Positions 21,804 to 34,339 of a stretch of 64,000 bases of DNA are shown here, piece by piece. The DNA comes from Bremia lactucae. Its lineage: Eukaryota; Oomycota; Peronosporomycetes; Peronosporales; Peronosporaceae. The stretch is taken from NCBI RefSeq assembly GCF_004359215.1, contig NC_090613.1:6716599-6780598 (forward strand), read 5' to 3'. The position numbers were made by a program, and so were the translations under genes. The notes beneath the pieces were generated by a model. It made no database searches. It was not told where the DNA came from and was given only the letters and a program-made list of their open reading frames with translations. Numbering within the stretch: the stretch's first letter is position 1; each line of letters begins with the position of its first letter.

Positions 21804-23933
21804 ATGAAGCGCGAGCAGGAACGGATAACCACTTTCTTTCAGCGTAAGCAGACGCGCCGCATCAGCGTCGGCTCTATCGACAGCCATGAAGGTGACGACG
21901 CCACCACTGTGGTCTCCATATCAAGTTCAAATAAGCTTTACAAAGCCCAATACCTATTGGAGGACGCACGAGGCCAAGATGAGCCAGAGTTACATATGAA
22001 TAAGCGTAAAGCATTAATATGCCGAGAGGCGAGAGAGGACTTGGTTGGCATTCTACAGTTTCGTGAGCTCGTAGGCTGTGCCTCGGATCAGCGTTTTATC
22101 AGCGGAAGGCAACATTCCCGGCGAAGACGAAAGCAACAGCTAGTGCGCTGGGCACTCTCACACTTTCAACGACTGCCGCTAAAGCTTCACTTGTCTCCGC
22201 ATTGGGAACAAGCTGCAGGCCAATTAAGCACCGAAAACTTTTACGCCAGCTGTCTAGAGTTTGACGCTCAGGGAATTTTGCTCGCAGCAGGCGCATCCAA
22301 TGGGATCGTTGCTATCTATGACTTCGACGACGTGTTTCACCATAGTTTGAACATTGGGCAGAAACCACTCAAAAATAAAATGAAGGAAACGAGAGAAGAT
22401 TTGAATGTAGCTGAGAGAAAAATGCATCCGGTATGCATATTTCAGTGTTCTCCAAGTATGACTTTACTGATGGTTTCGTGCAGATCCACACGATATTTAC
22501 ACCATATGAAGTCAAGTGCATTCGCTGGAACCCGATGAATGAGGTACAAGGAGATGTGTAGAAAGAGCTCTAGCAAATTGATCATTGTTTTGACCGTACG
22601 TGGTACAATTCTTATGTGTGAAAGGACGAAATCGCATGCTCATTTACAAATCGCAATGAGATTTATGTATTCGACTTGCGCAAGTTTCCGGACAAACCTT
22701 ACAAAGTATTGAAGAGCTTAACTCAACCTTCTAGTGGATACAATGATTTTGTATACCTACATCCGATAGAAATTACAATGCCAAACTCTCGGCATTCGAA
22801 GAAGCCAAATATTAAACAGGAAAATATAATTGCTGGCGACATGGATGGAGCTATTCGCATGTGGGACGCACGGTATCCCTTGCGCCCAGTGTTTAGTTTT
22901 CTAGCAGGATCGCTGCCAATAAATGCATTGGTGCTTTCTCCCAATAAACAACTTATTGTATGCGGCAACGAGGCTGGAATGCTTATGGTATGAATATTTG
23001 ATTCTCCAATTTAATGTAGTTATTATCACTCTCGAACGGTACAACTTATTTACAGACTTACGATATTAAGCACAAAGTTATTCCAGCATTTGGATCAAAG
23101 CCCGTGCCGCAGCGGAAGGCATCATTCAACATTTTGGATATGATCAAGCGTAGGTTTATTATCAAACGCTGTACACTCTGATAACGTGTCGAGCAGCTAT
23201 TGATTTGTTTTTGTCTTGTGAAATATACAGCTTACTTGTCGGCCGCATTGTTAGAGTCCGTACTACTATCAAGCCGGTACGGATCCCCCGGTATCATATC
23301 GATGCGTCTAGTACCCGAGTCAGAAGCCCATGTGCTGTGCCAATTACGCAATGACTGGGTGGTAGTTCTCGATTATCTCAATGGCTCAATTTTTAAACTT
23401 TATACATTGAATCGTAGTATGTGCTGTGTTTATAAGGTTGATCGCTCTTGCAGACCTAACGATATTTGCATGTTTTTTTTACAGAAGTGGTGCCAAGGGA
23501 AAAACTGAAGGCCGATCCATCGCCAACGGTGCTCGCAGCTCCTCCAGAAAATGAAATTTCACGCAATCTTTTGCCACGATCATTCCGCAACTCTTGGCTT
23601 TCCAGTCACCGCTGTGCGGGAACTATGCTGTTTGACAAGTCGATTATGTGCACGGGTATCCATGATGCCGCAAGTTTAAATGTAATTGATTTGCACCAAT
23701 TGCGAACTATCAGAGCTTCTTTTCCAGCCCAGATTTATGAACCTTGTAAGGAACATGAAGCGAAGCCTAATGAATTTGAACTACAAGCAGTTGAGCGACT
23801 AGATCGGTTTCAAATATCTACAAACAATATCATTACTGCTGTGACGGCCCATCCGAATCAGTGCGCGGTGATTTGTGGCGGCGAAAACATGACACTGCAG
23901 ATTATGGGAGTCATCGGCAGAAACAATGAGTAA
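21804..23933 (+). CDS. WD40-repeat protein with N-terminal PIP-box
   Basis: Six exons: 21804-22430, 22484-22543, 22625-22987, 23056-23149, 23231-23416 and 23485-23933. The introns of 53, 81, 68, 81 and 68 bp have GT..AG ends, and the total is 592 residues. The exon joins keep frame and recreate WD40 strands, for instance CIRWNPMNE joining to DEIACSF. I see about seven repeats: LEFDAQGILLAAGASNG, IRWNPMNE..., GDMDGAIRMWDARY, LSPNKQLIVCGNEAG, LVPESEAHVLCQL, LFDKSIMCTGIHDA and TAHPNQCAVICGG. Residues 5-12 read QERITTFF, an exact Q-x-x-I-x-x-F-F PCNA-interaction box, followed by basic residues. A nuclear, replication-linked scaffold or Cul4-type adaptor role is inference. The intron-3 acceptor choice (AAAG before 22625) is the least certain. 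Confidence 0.85.
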
Positions 23934-24161
23934 CTTTGAGAAGCACAATGTTCCTTAAAATTACAGCTGGAATGTTCAGCTACTTTTAGCGGCTCAGCTG
24001 TGCAGATTGATAAGGTTAAAAAAGTATACTTGAGTATAAAAATAATCCATCGTTAAATTTGTATCGTTATTTAAAGGGATAATGCCAGCAGACGCATTGC
24101 TGTCGACTATTGTCGAATAATCGAGAAATAAGCTTGCCGAATATATCATTCTGCATACAAT

Positions 24162-25802
24162 CTATCGAACGCGGATGTTCAGATACAAGTGTACACGACA
24201 CTTAAGCAACAGCTCAATTTCATCACGAGCCGCCATGCCCACAGAGCGGATGGTATTACCGTTTTGCCCAACCACCATCTTGCGGATGCGAGCAGCAGGA
24301 ACCTACAGAGGTCATTTATTACATTAATTTTATGTAGATTATTGCAATTATTCAACGAAATGACGTACGAATATATCTTGATCGATGCGAATGCTCTTAT
24401 CCTTGAATTTTGTCCAGCCGACGTTTTCCTGCACAAATGCATAAGGTAGTTCTTTATTAAATCGCCGAAAAAGCTTTTCGCGTATTATTTCAGTCACTAG
24501 GTCTAAGTCCGACAAATCGGAACTTATGGACGAGTGATAGCTCCACTGTCGGTCGACTGCTAATGAAAGCAAAGTCTTTTTCAGCCTGTCCATACCATAA
24601 CCTTTTGTAGCCGACACTTTTACACAGTTTTCACCAATGTAAGCAAGTGGGTCTATGCGCAAAGACGATCCATTAGAGTCAAAGTGCTTGGCGTAAATCT
24701 CTTTAACCATCTGAGATACCTCCTTCACTTTATACTCCAAATTTATCTGCTCGCGCTTGCCTACGAGGTCGAATTTGTTCATCACGAGCATTGTTGGGGA
24801 GCACACTTGCGCTGACGTTATCAATACCTTTTCCAGCGCCTGTAAAGCCGGCTCATCAAGACGCTTTACTGAATCCACGACCAATAGTGACAAATCCACA
24901 CTTTGAAGCGTTTCTGCAGCCGTAGTCACCAGTGTCTGCACGTACTCGTGACTTTCCTTTGGTTTGATTAGACCCGGTGTATCGTAAAACGAGAGCTGCA
25001 CATGGCCTTCCGTAAATATGCCTAATACACGGTCACGCGTAGTGTTGTATTTTGGCGAGACCGCTGACACTGTCACGTTCAACATCCTGTTCATAATGGA
25101 CGACTTTCCGGCATTTGGACGTCCGATCACTGCCAGATCCAACGCCTTTGAATTGGCCGGTTCGTCTGGAATCAAAAATTCGCGATCCACCACATTCTCT
25201 GGTGCTACTTGGATGTTGGTAAACTGCTTTTCTTTCATTGAAACCGCTCGCCTCGGTGGGAGACGCCCAGTAGTTCGATATCGCTCCTCATTCGCCTCCT
25301 TTTCTGCTTTAGACGAGCGTCCATCATTAGACGTGGACGAGGTCTTACGCTCGAATTTCGATTGATGACCTGTAATACCTTTGCTGCGAGGCTCAAAGGC
25401 TCCTGCGCCTCCGTTCTTCTCTTCCTCGTCGTCCGTTATTAGACCTAGTCGCCACATACGTCTTTTGTTCTCGATCTCCTTGCGAGCTCGGGCCGGCAAC
25501 ACAGCAGAAGGAACGGCCTTCGTTCGCATACGTATCTTAGCCCATTTTTGGTCAAGCTCCTCTACCGTTGGATACTGTGGTCGTTTCGCGTTCGGAAGCG
25601 TTTTGTCTCGCTCAGCCTTATGCTGATCCTTATGCCTTTTTATCTCCTTCCATGTAATCTTCTTTTCGACGGCATTGAACCCGCTAGAAACACGCAAGAC
25701 CTCACGCTTGGCCTGGCTTCGCTTGGAGCGGTAGGTTGCTATGATAATGTGTCCCTGTGGTAGTGCACAAGCTGACGTAGAGCGACGAATTAGCAGCTCC
25801 AT
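24162..25802 (-). CDS. Era-type GTPase, probably mitochondrial
   Basis: Two exons, 25802-24369 and 24302-24162, with a 66 bp intron, give 524 residues. The G motifs are in order: GRPNAGKS (227-234), DTPG (274-277), NKFD (342-345) and SATKG. The second exon completes a C-terminal KH domain with its GQNG loop (VPAARIRKMVVGQNG). Era proteins bind the 3' end of small-subunit rRNA and help assemble the ribosome. The first residues (MELLIRRSTSACALPQ) are basic and hydroxylated, like a mitochondrial presequence, which suggests the mitoribosome. Odd for the family is about 220 residues of charged sequence before the G domain, where bacterial Era has almost none. Without the intron the KH domain would be cut. 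Confidence 0.92.
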
Positions 25803-25957
25803 TCGATTATATTATTTTTTGCCATTCAAGAAAGTTACAAAAATAGTACTAGAAAAAGCGATTACAATTTTTAACGAATTCGGATCAACTTTTCTCTACA
25901 CCGTCTCCTACTTGACGCTGTAAAAGTCGAGTGAGTAATTCTGGCAACTTTAAAACT

Positions 25958-26205
25958 CTAGCCGGAAAGTCTGACGCCGGACATCTTGCCAGTGAAGCGG
26001 CGTTGCAGTGCAGCGTGGCTGATACCACCGCGCAGGCGGCTACCGCCATAAGTGTTGAGCGGCTCGTTTTCCATAACACCCTTGTCGTTCGCAGTTATCA
26101 TGTTCATTATTTCTTTACAAGACCTTGACAACTCGTCCTTATTCTTTAGTGCGCGGAACAGTTCCAAGCATTCCGACCTTTTCTTAGCGTCTATGGGAGT
26201 AGCGA
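25958..26205 (-). pseudogene. Short unidentified minus-strand reading frame
   Basis: The minus frame includes KKRSECLELFRALKNKDEL and ends in KMSGVRLSG before a stop at 25958. A stop lies directly upstream (about 26208) and no ATG opens the frame early, so this is either an exon with an unseen upstream part or a gene remnant. I recognise no family. Confidence 0.3.
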
Positions 26206-26645
26206 TACGATCTTAAATAATCGGTAGAGCAAGAGCAACATCATTGGCAACGCACCGCTTTCATCTGAAGAGGTCGTGGACATTGCAAATAAAACAGTCT
26301 GCTTGATTGATGATTACTTGCGCAAATTGTCGACTACTTGTGAGAGCGGCAACACAACGTTGTAATTTTACATCTTCAACGTCGCATCCCAACAGTACAG
26401 CCAACTACTCAACGAGTTTTAAAACTATGATCCTTCTATTGGTCAGTTTGGCTGTAAGTCAGCCTGCTCCTCCACTGTAATCGAGCGTATATTCTCGTGT
26501 GCGGCATTTCGCTTTTGCATATTTGCTACCAATCAAGGATGTCCGCATCGTCATAATCACAAGAGCTGTCGCAAAGTGCCAAGATGGAGCAGAGAGTGAG
26601 GCCGAAGAGTGACTAGCCAGCCTTTGTACTTATAATGGCTGTGAG
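26206..26645. other. Intergenic debris
   Basis: No intact gene. A plus-strand frame near 26240-26365 (APLSSEEVVDIANKTVCLID) and another near 26477-26520 (STVIERIFSCAAF) look like former coding DNA. The second faintly resembles the end of hAT transposases, but the similarity is too short to rely on. Confidence 0.3.
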
Positions 26646-27161
26646 TTAATAAATCTCATTTTGGAGCGCCGGAAGCTTCAAACTGTCCAAGTAGACCACT
26701 ATGATGGACAGGCCATCTATGCCGGAATTGAAATTCTCTATGAACTTGGAGGGTACCTCGGTGGAAGAGCCGCTGGCGCGGCTGGCGAAATGATTCGGAT
26801 GCGGGTGCGATGGCACTATCTTCTGCAGTACCTCCTTCAAGAGTATACGCATGCTCTCGCAGCATTTTGCGTAATATTTTCAACTTTCGCACACGGTGAC
26901 GCGCACAGGGGCGTCCCAGTCGATAACTACCGGGTTTCCAGCGTCCGTGACGTCAAGTCTTTGAAGTGGCATGTTTAATGGGTAGAGGCCGTATCGAGCT
27001 AGCGCTGTACGTCGCCGGATGCATACAGACTCAAAGCAGTAGTTATCCTGAAGCCAACTTTGCCACTTCGGTGTCGCTTTTCCGTCCAAGAATCCATTAC
27101 TCAGTGTGTAGCAGATTTGCGCGCGCTTCACGGAAGCAGAGAGAGGTAGTTGCAGTGGCAT
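26646..27161 (-). pseudogene. Unidentified ORF interrupted by one in-frame stop
   Basis: From the ATG at 27161 the minus frame runs 93 codons (GYPLNMP-type region ... DWDAPVRVTVCES) to a TGA. It then stays open in the same frame for about 78 more codons (SMRILLKEVLQKIVPSHPHP ... VVYLDSLKLPALQNEIY) to 26646. One point change could explain the break, or the TGA lies in an intron I could not place. No family was recognised. Confidence 0.35.
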
Positions 27162-27520
27162 TTACTTGAAACATCCCACAACGTGGAAGATTTTGTAATT
27201 TTGGAAAATCGGGAATAAGGAGGGAGACGCATGAAGGGTGTGAAATTAGGAAAAAGGGTGTGAATGCATTTTTCTAAAAATATCTCGTAGATTGTTTCAT
27301 CATGCAGGCCAAAATCAGACTCATAAACATGTATTGCTAACTTTGTTCGAAATAGCCGCTGCAACCTCGCGCTTTTATCTTCTCTGGTGAATATAGCCTA
27401 AAGTCTAAGTAATCACAACGGAAAGCTGTGCTACTGCAGCGACAACTTGCGACAGAACCTCGCATCGCAATGTGCAACAAGCACAAAAGAAGCGGGTGTC
27501 ACAAACAGACATAAGGGTTT

Positions 27521-28447
<927 letters not shown>

Positions 28448-28603
28448 TATGCCTGAAAATGACCGAGATCCATGTCGTAAGCTAAATAATCTTTAAAGCT
28501 AATTCCATACAAGCACCGCGCGACTTCATCGGCCACTTCGCGCGGAGAAGCATAGGAGAACCTACTGGATTGGGGCGTTAGGCAGCGCGGCACGGTACTC
28601 TAA

Positions 28604-29129
28604 GCTCAAATTACAAGCGTTTTCTCCAGCTTCTTCGCTGACAAGGCTAAGTCTTTGTTTTCATGGTCGGACCAGAAAACCTACGCCATAATTTTAACCA
28701 ATTGTAAAGTCTGCTTAACATGCATTATTGACGAAGAAGATGATATCGTCGGCACTTCAGACGAAGAAGGAGCAGAAGGTATTCCCATGAATATATCGGT
28801 CCAGTAGGTAACGAGATTAACGCTTATGTTCTGATTAGAATATAAATGGTATTCCGACCAATGTAGCTGTGTCGGTCTTCGCAGACCGTGTGTTCATTGT
28901 CGTGACACAGCTAGGCACATTAGGCACTTTGGTTAGCAAATCAAGCATTTTTAATGATATATTTTTATAAGTGTGTAATCTGCTGTATCTGTGTGCTGCG
29001 GCAGGTGGAAGCACACCAAAAGAATTCGCTTGGCGGTAAGTTGCAGCCAGAAATTCATGTTCGTCTGGGGCGACGCGACGATCCGCTGTTGCTTGTGTAT
29101 GCGCGGCAGTTCTTAGAACACTTTGGGTA
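28604..29129 (+). CDS. Unresolved plus-strand locus, two possible exons
   Basis: Two coding-like stretches face away from Rab18. The first (about 28604-28803) reads SSFFADKAKSLFSWSDQKTY ... CIIDEEDDIVGTSDEEG and ends at a GT (GTAGGT). The second (about 29007-29129) reads LQPEIHVRLGRRDDPLLLVY ... FLEHFG to a stop. The second follows GCGGCAG, a plausible acceptor. I could not find an initiating ATG or prove the two join in frame. No family was recognised. It may be one small gene, two pieces of different genes, or a remnant. Confidence 0.3.
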
Positions 29130-29430
29130 ATGTTTTAATATGCAAACAAAAGGTTTTTGCTGACTGAATGCATATATGTGGTTGCTTAGCGTTTCTCTCG
29201 GCCTACCCATACTGGTAGCTATAGGATTAAAAGACCGTTCGTCAGGAACGTTCGCGGCTGTCATGGAAAGCGTGAAACGGCTCCTCGGTCAGGTTCAAAG
29301 CGAAGCGGTCGAGCAGTAGTTATAAGCGAAGCAGATAAATGCAAAAGGCCAAATAAGATTTGGAATAGAACTGAGCCTTGAGTTGTGAGCATGGGCGATA
29401 TGCATAGAGGCTCAAATATACATCTTACAA
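29130..29430. other. Intergenic, no feature seen
   Basis: Between the unresolved plus-strand locus and the start of the retrotransposon block. Overlapping short frames carry no recognisable motif. Confidence 0.35.
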
Positions 29431-29437
29431 TACTACA

Positions 29438-29860
29438 TTGTTCTCTACCAGTCATTGCTCACTTTGCCAAGATGTGATCTTATCTTCCGGTGTTTTGACG
29501 AGACAAAATTGCTTAAGGCAATACCAAATGCAGCATCAGCTTCAACCAGGTGAAAGAAACTTTCCAGTGCATGACAAGGAACTCCTTGCCATGAAATACG
29601 CACTGGCTAAGTTTAGGATTTATCTCTTAAAAGATAAACCTTTCATTGCATATACGGACCATGCTTCGTTTCGCACGGCCGTAAACAGTCCTCACATCTC
29701 GCAAAGAATGGCGAGATGGTTGTCTTTCTTCGCGGAGTAAAACTTCTCCGTGGAGTATAAACCAGGATGACTTAACGTCGTCGCTGATGCCCTTTCGCGC
29801 CGACCGATTTTGAGCCGATTGCGCAAATCAACAGTGAGCATAAGGCCACTGGCGACCCAC
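29438..29860 (+). pseudogene. gypsy RNase H fragment (left half of the interrupted host element)
   Basis: The plus frame has FPVHDKELLAMKYALAKFRI, then YTDHASFRTAVNSPHISQRM and VVADALSRRP, the end of a Ty3/gypsy RNase H domain. It stops at 29860, where another element's LTR begins, and the matching integrase resumes at 37191. Everything 5' of RNase H (RT, protease, gag) is absent, so the host copy was already 5'-truncated. Confidence 0.88.
29856..29860. repeat. Target-site duplication, left copy
   Basis: CCCAC, repeated exactly at 37186-37190 on the far side of the element. Five base pairs is the usual size for Ty3/gypsy insertion. Confidence 0.88.
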
Positions 29861-30311
29861 TGTAACGGGGCACTGCGACTTGTACTGTTTCAGTACAAGT
29901 CCACTTCACACTGCTTCAGATGTGAGTGGTGCCTCTCGTTAGGTGACGTACACTGTACGTATAGAGGAAGACTTCTCTTAAGGTAAGTTAGCTTAAGAGT
30001 GTAAAATGAAAACTGTATTAATATAGTTAAGTGTCTTTGTTAATCTATCTTTGTAAATGTTGTCTTAACTATAAACTAATACTAAACATGTAAATGAATT
30101 CTTATCTATCTTATCTCGTAACTCTCTTTGATTACTTCTACAGCTGATTAGTCTGCGGAATAAATAGACATAATGGTCTATACCTATTTATGGATAAGAA
30201 TTCAGGAAATTACTATTTAAAGTAATTTCCTCCAAATATTATCTACCTTTTGGATAATATTAATTAACAATCTTTTATTGTTAATTTCATGTAACGATAC
30301 ACCCCGTTACA
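29861..30311 (+). repeat. 5' LTR, 451 bp
   Basis: Starts TGTAACGGGG and ends CCCCGTTACA, a perfect 10 bp terminal inverted repeat. It contains an internal hairpin-like pair, CGACTTGTACTG/CAGTACAAGTC, near the start. It matches 36751-37185 almost base for base. Confidence 0.95.
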
Positions 30312-30352
30312 TCACCCCTCCCTTAAACGACAATCACTCTGAATGTCATTAG

Positions 30353-32225
30353 GTGGAGTGGTCGCTAAATGACCACTTAATTTTTAAAATGATTTTGATT
30401 GGTCAGATCCATCATTTTAAATTCCATCGCATGAAGGAACAATTCATGCGGGGTGAGGATAGTGTTGAACCTTCGGCTGCGGTTCGTGCAGCCGCGGGTG
30501 ACGCATTGTTATCTCTTGCGGTAGACGTTCCGTCTACCGTAGTGTCTTCCACTCGCACAACACTTGGTGTTGCGAGTGCACGTGGTGATTCACCACGTGA
30601 GTACGACCCCTCTTTAGAGGTCGATTATGAGTGCGAGTCAGACGAAATGGCCGACTTGGGGAGAATGGAACAGTCGCCTGATAGACGTCAGGCGGTTGAC
30701 TATGAGCCTTCGAATGAGAGGGCTCATTCTGATAGACGAGTTAATAGTCTATTTGGATCCGACGATGAGGATGATCCCTCATCGCCCGTTCCGTCTCCCG
30801 TACGGTCACCTGCACCTGTTATGTGCAAGGTGATGACGATGGCGTAAGCCATCGTAATAAAAGTTCTTGTGGTACCCCTGCTTCAGTGGGTACCACTCAG
30901 GGGAGTGAAGACAGTAAAATGTCTCATCTCGCCCCTGAGAAGAAGCCGTGGCTTTTGCCAGAACGTCTAATCAATAGCTTGTCTGAAGAAACTACTCCTC
31001 ACAACAAATATCCTTTATTTATTGCGACAAAGCTACATGGCCTTGAACCCAGCGCGAAGAACTTTCGGGCTGAGAAGATTTTTATCTCGATGCCTTTCTT
31101 AAGCATCGCTGGTTTAGTGGCAACAATAAGCGAGATAAAGTATCGCTTATGCAAGCCTGGAGCGCGTTCATTCGCAATGTCAATGACATTGGACGCGAGG
31201 CCTGGTTTCAAAAACTTAACGCGAATCGCGTTAAGTTTGAGAAACGAACTCCAAACGGTGCAAAGTATAAATTGCATCGGTTGTCACGTGAGGCTGGGCT
31301 TTCATGTCTCGGGTGGGGTGATCCCTCTACGCGTTGTGTCGACAACACGAAACGAGCGAAATGGGATGTTTACTTCCTTTCTTCGCCCTGGGGAAGGGCT
31401 CGCATCTCTATTGACATGCGTGATGCGATTGAGGTTTTGCAATCAATTTACAAGCACCAGGCGCGTGTTTTCCGATGGGCCTTCTGAACCATCGGGTGGG
31501 TCTCCTCATACTGACGGACGAGGCCCTCAACGTCAGCAACCAGCTGGGAACGAGATTCCCAGCTGTCATGTTAAGGTGGATAACCACGCCAGCGAACAAG
31601 ATAACTCGTTCGCTGCCCCTTCACATCAAAGTGGTTCTGGATACGTTCCACAAGGAAACGTCCGTCGGAATCTACCAATGGATGTGGTGGAGGAGGGAAA
31701 ATTAGCTCCGAATCGTATGTCGGATCTAATGTCAAGGATCGAAAAATTGGTCACTTCCTCCATGATTTGGAGGAGGGACTTGACTACGAGCGCGGCAAGC
31801 GTCGCTCGTTGAAGCAGACGGTGCAGGCTCACCATATTGAGCGGTTGGGAGACCGTTCGAAGAGTGCGTACTCCATGTTGGAGTACGAACGAAAATATCA
31901 TGCTGTTCGCGATGAGATGATGTCGTCAGTCATTGTAGTTTCGAGGATATTCGGAACCGGCATGAGAAACTTCAGGTTCAACATGAGAATCTGGATCACG
32001 ATCACACGAATCTTTTGGAGATTCTTGAAAAGGGTGGTGAAATCCGTCCTCGGAAGAAGCCACGTACTGATGGTACGGGCGGAGCCGTACACAATAGAAT
32101 TGCCACGTAGGATGCGAACGCATCCTACGATTTACGTTGGTCGGCTCCGCCCGTACCATCCGTACGGACCGGAACCCATGAATCTAAGCCTCGTTGAGGA
32201 GGGAGAAGGAGAAGTTATCGCTTAG
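30353..32225 (+). pseudogene. gypsy gag-like region, broken frames
   Basis: Three overlapping plus frames (30353-30847, 30823-31812, 31767-32225) form a Ser/Asp/Pro-rich protein with an acidic SLEVDYECESDEMADLG stretch. It lies where gag should be, right after the 5' LTR. No zinc knuckle was found. An integrase C-terminal segment (YTIELPRRMRTHPT) appears out of place at 32085-32130 within a palindrome, pointing to rearrangement. Confidence 0.6.
32069..32160. repeat. Palindrome containing an integrase C-terminal segment
   Basis: Perfect 18 bp arms (32069-32086 and 32143-32160) flank a second perfect 11 bp pair (32106-32116 and 32119-32129, 2 bp apart). The sequence between encodes the integrase C-terminal motif LPRRMRTHP on the plus strand and a related RRMRSHP on the minus strand. 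Confidence 0.85.
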
Positions 32226-33244
32226 CGACTGGGACTCGTGTCACCGTTCCTAAATTTCCGTTGAAGTTAGGTATTAAGTTTCTGGACTTTGACAGTGTGT
32301 AACGCTGTTTCTTCCTTGATTTGGATTCGAGATATGATCTCATTCTTGGTATGGCCTGGCTTGAATACCATGAGTCATGGATAGATTGGAGGTCTAAGAC
32401 CTTAAATGCAACGCGCCATGTTTCTAGCAAAGCTTTAGAAGTCATGACCCACCTTTGCAAAGCAACAAAAGTGCTATTTGCGCGACTCACTGACCGAATA
32501 TGTCAGTGTGCTAGACATTGGAATGTCTAAAATAATGAAGTAAAATGTTAAAAAACACTAGGGGGTACGTACTCCGTCGAGTACCACTCGTTCCAGTTAC
32601 GAATTTTCAGTACAAAATTAATTTTTTCAAAATCACTGAATGCTGAAAGCAATATAGGCCTAGGGCGAGTCATCAAGGGTTTAATATCCTGGAGTGGCAC
32701 ATCTAAGTCCACCGAACGTGGTGGGCCGAGGTGGAACCATACTGAGTGTCTGTTGTGATACTATTGGCAAGTTGCCAGGGCATTTCGGGTCAAACCCCTC
32801 TGATGCACGTGAAGTGACACGTTAACAATCACTGGACAAGAATTTTGAGTTACACAACTCCTCGTCGAATGTCGGATTGGACATCAACTCTGGTCAAATG
32901 TTAAGAAACTTAAATCTTGGAAGTCCCGGCCTCTAAAAGGCGTATCGTCTCGACTTCGAGACAGCAGAGACGCGAAGCGTCTATAACGCCAGAAAGTGAT
33001 ATGAGCGAGCAGTTGCATACGCTTGCAAATGGTGTACCGGTAGCATCGAAGGAGAATTTAGCCTTGAAGCAATCCCTTCGTTACATGCTGTTTTAGAGCT
33101 AGACGAAATGTCTATTGATGAGTGTGGCCGAGCCTCAAGAGCTGGCGACTTGTCTGAGATGGTGATTAATCGACCAAACATTTAGTCAAAATCATCATCT
33201 CTTCTGGATGAAGCCGTCCGGGAGAACATAAAAAGCTGTACATT
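32226..33244 (+). pseudogene. Degenerate protease/RT linker region
   Basis: Around 32320-32410 the frame reads DSRYDLILGMAWLEYHESWI, which matches the conserved C-terminal part of gypsy aspartic proteases (D-x-I-L-G-M-x-W-L). The rest up to 33244 has no recognisable coding content. Confidence 0.6.
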
Positions 33245-33973
33245 GTGCGCGGAGTGGGCCATCGGTCATTACAGATCCCATCGATTCATTCTATTGTTGA
33301 GGAATTTCAAGAAAGGGTTTGTACCAACCCACCATCGGTTTTACCTCCAGATAGAGGTGTCCGTCTTGAAATCGACTTGGTTCCTGGAACCAATACTGTG
33401 TTACCCGCACAGTGGCCTTTAACAAAAGAACAGTGTGACGTCGTTGACGATTCCTTCCGTGCCAAGCTCATAGAACTTTCGCGCTGAGGAAGATGGTATG
33501 GTACGCGAGAATAAATCTTCACTTCATCACCGAAATTTTGTGTCAAAAAGTCAAATGGTGAATGGCGCATTATACATGCTTTTAATAAGCTTAATGCTGC
33601 CACTATACCAGCACAAACCCCCATACCTCGAAAGGATGTTCTCCAGAACAATATGGTGGGAATCGCGATGTACAGTGCCCTTGACTTAATCGATGGTCAT
33701 TACCAACTGCTCATGCGAGCTAACGATATCCCGCTTACAGCAATTAGCACCCCAAGCGGTATGCTATGGGAATGGTTCGTTGTGCCGCAAGGGCTCTCCA
33801 ACGCCCCGGCTCCATTTAAATGTCTAGTGGCGCAACTTTTCCACCCTTATCTAGTTTCTAGCTATACGCAGACTTATTTTAATGACATTTTTGTCCATAA
33901 TCGTGCGGAGCAAGGTCGGCCGGATGTGGAAAAAATTCACATCGACCATTTGCTAGTAGTGCTCTACAAATAA
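33245..33973 (+). pseudogene. gypsy reverse transcriptase, catalytically altered
   Basis: Frames 33245-33487 (PPDRGVRLEIDLVPG), 33498-33689 and 33653-33973 carry the RT fingers and palm: SALDLIDGHYQLLMR, GLSNAPAPFKCLVAQLF and YFNDIFVHN. The last is the catalytic box, normally Y-F-D-D; the first Asp is Asn here. With the frame breaks, the copy cannot encode an active RT. Confidence 0.85.
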
Positions 33974-34339
33974 ATTGTGTGCCAATGCATCTAAACGCAT
34001 TTTTGGCGCAGAAGAAATTCCCGTTTTAGAGTGCTTCATTGGGAAGCGAGGCCTTAAAGCGAATCCCGCTAAGGTAAGAACCATAGTTGGTTGACCGGTT
34101 CCTAACAATTAAAATGATTTAAGTAGGTGGTTGGGCCTCGCCACCTACTTGCACAAATATAGCGAAAATTGCGCTGATATGGCTAGGCCATTATTTAATC
34201 TCCTTATAAAGATGTTGGACTATCACCGAAAGTGATGCTATTGAAGCAATTAAGGATAGTCTTATCCATGCCACGATTCTTGCTCTGCGAAACCTAAATG
34301 CGGCTAAGTCGCCCCATCTCTCTCAGAAAATGGCTCGAT

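Noticed and set aside
26477..26520. hAT transposase C-terminus (STVIERIFSCAAF)
   Set aside because: Only about a dozen residues resemble the dimerisation motif, with stops on both sides; too short to call.
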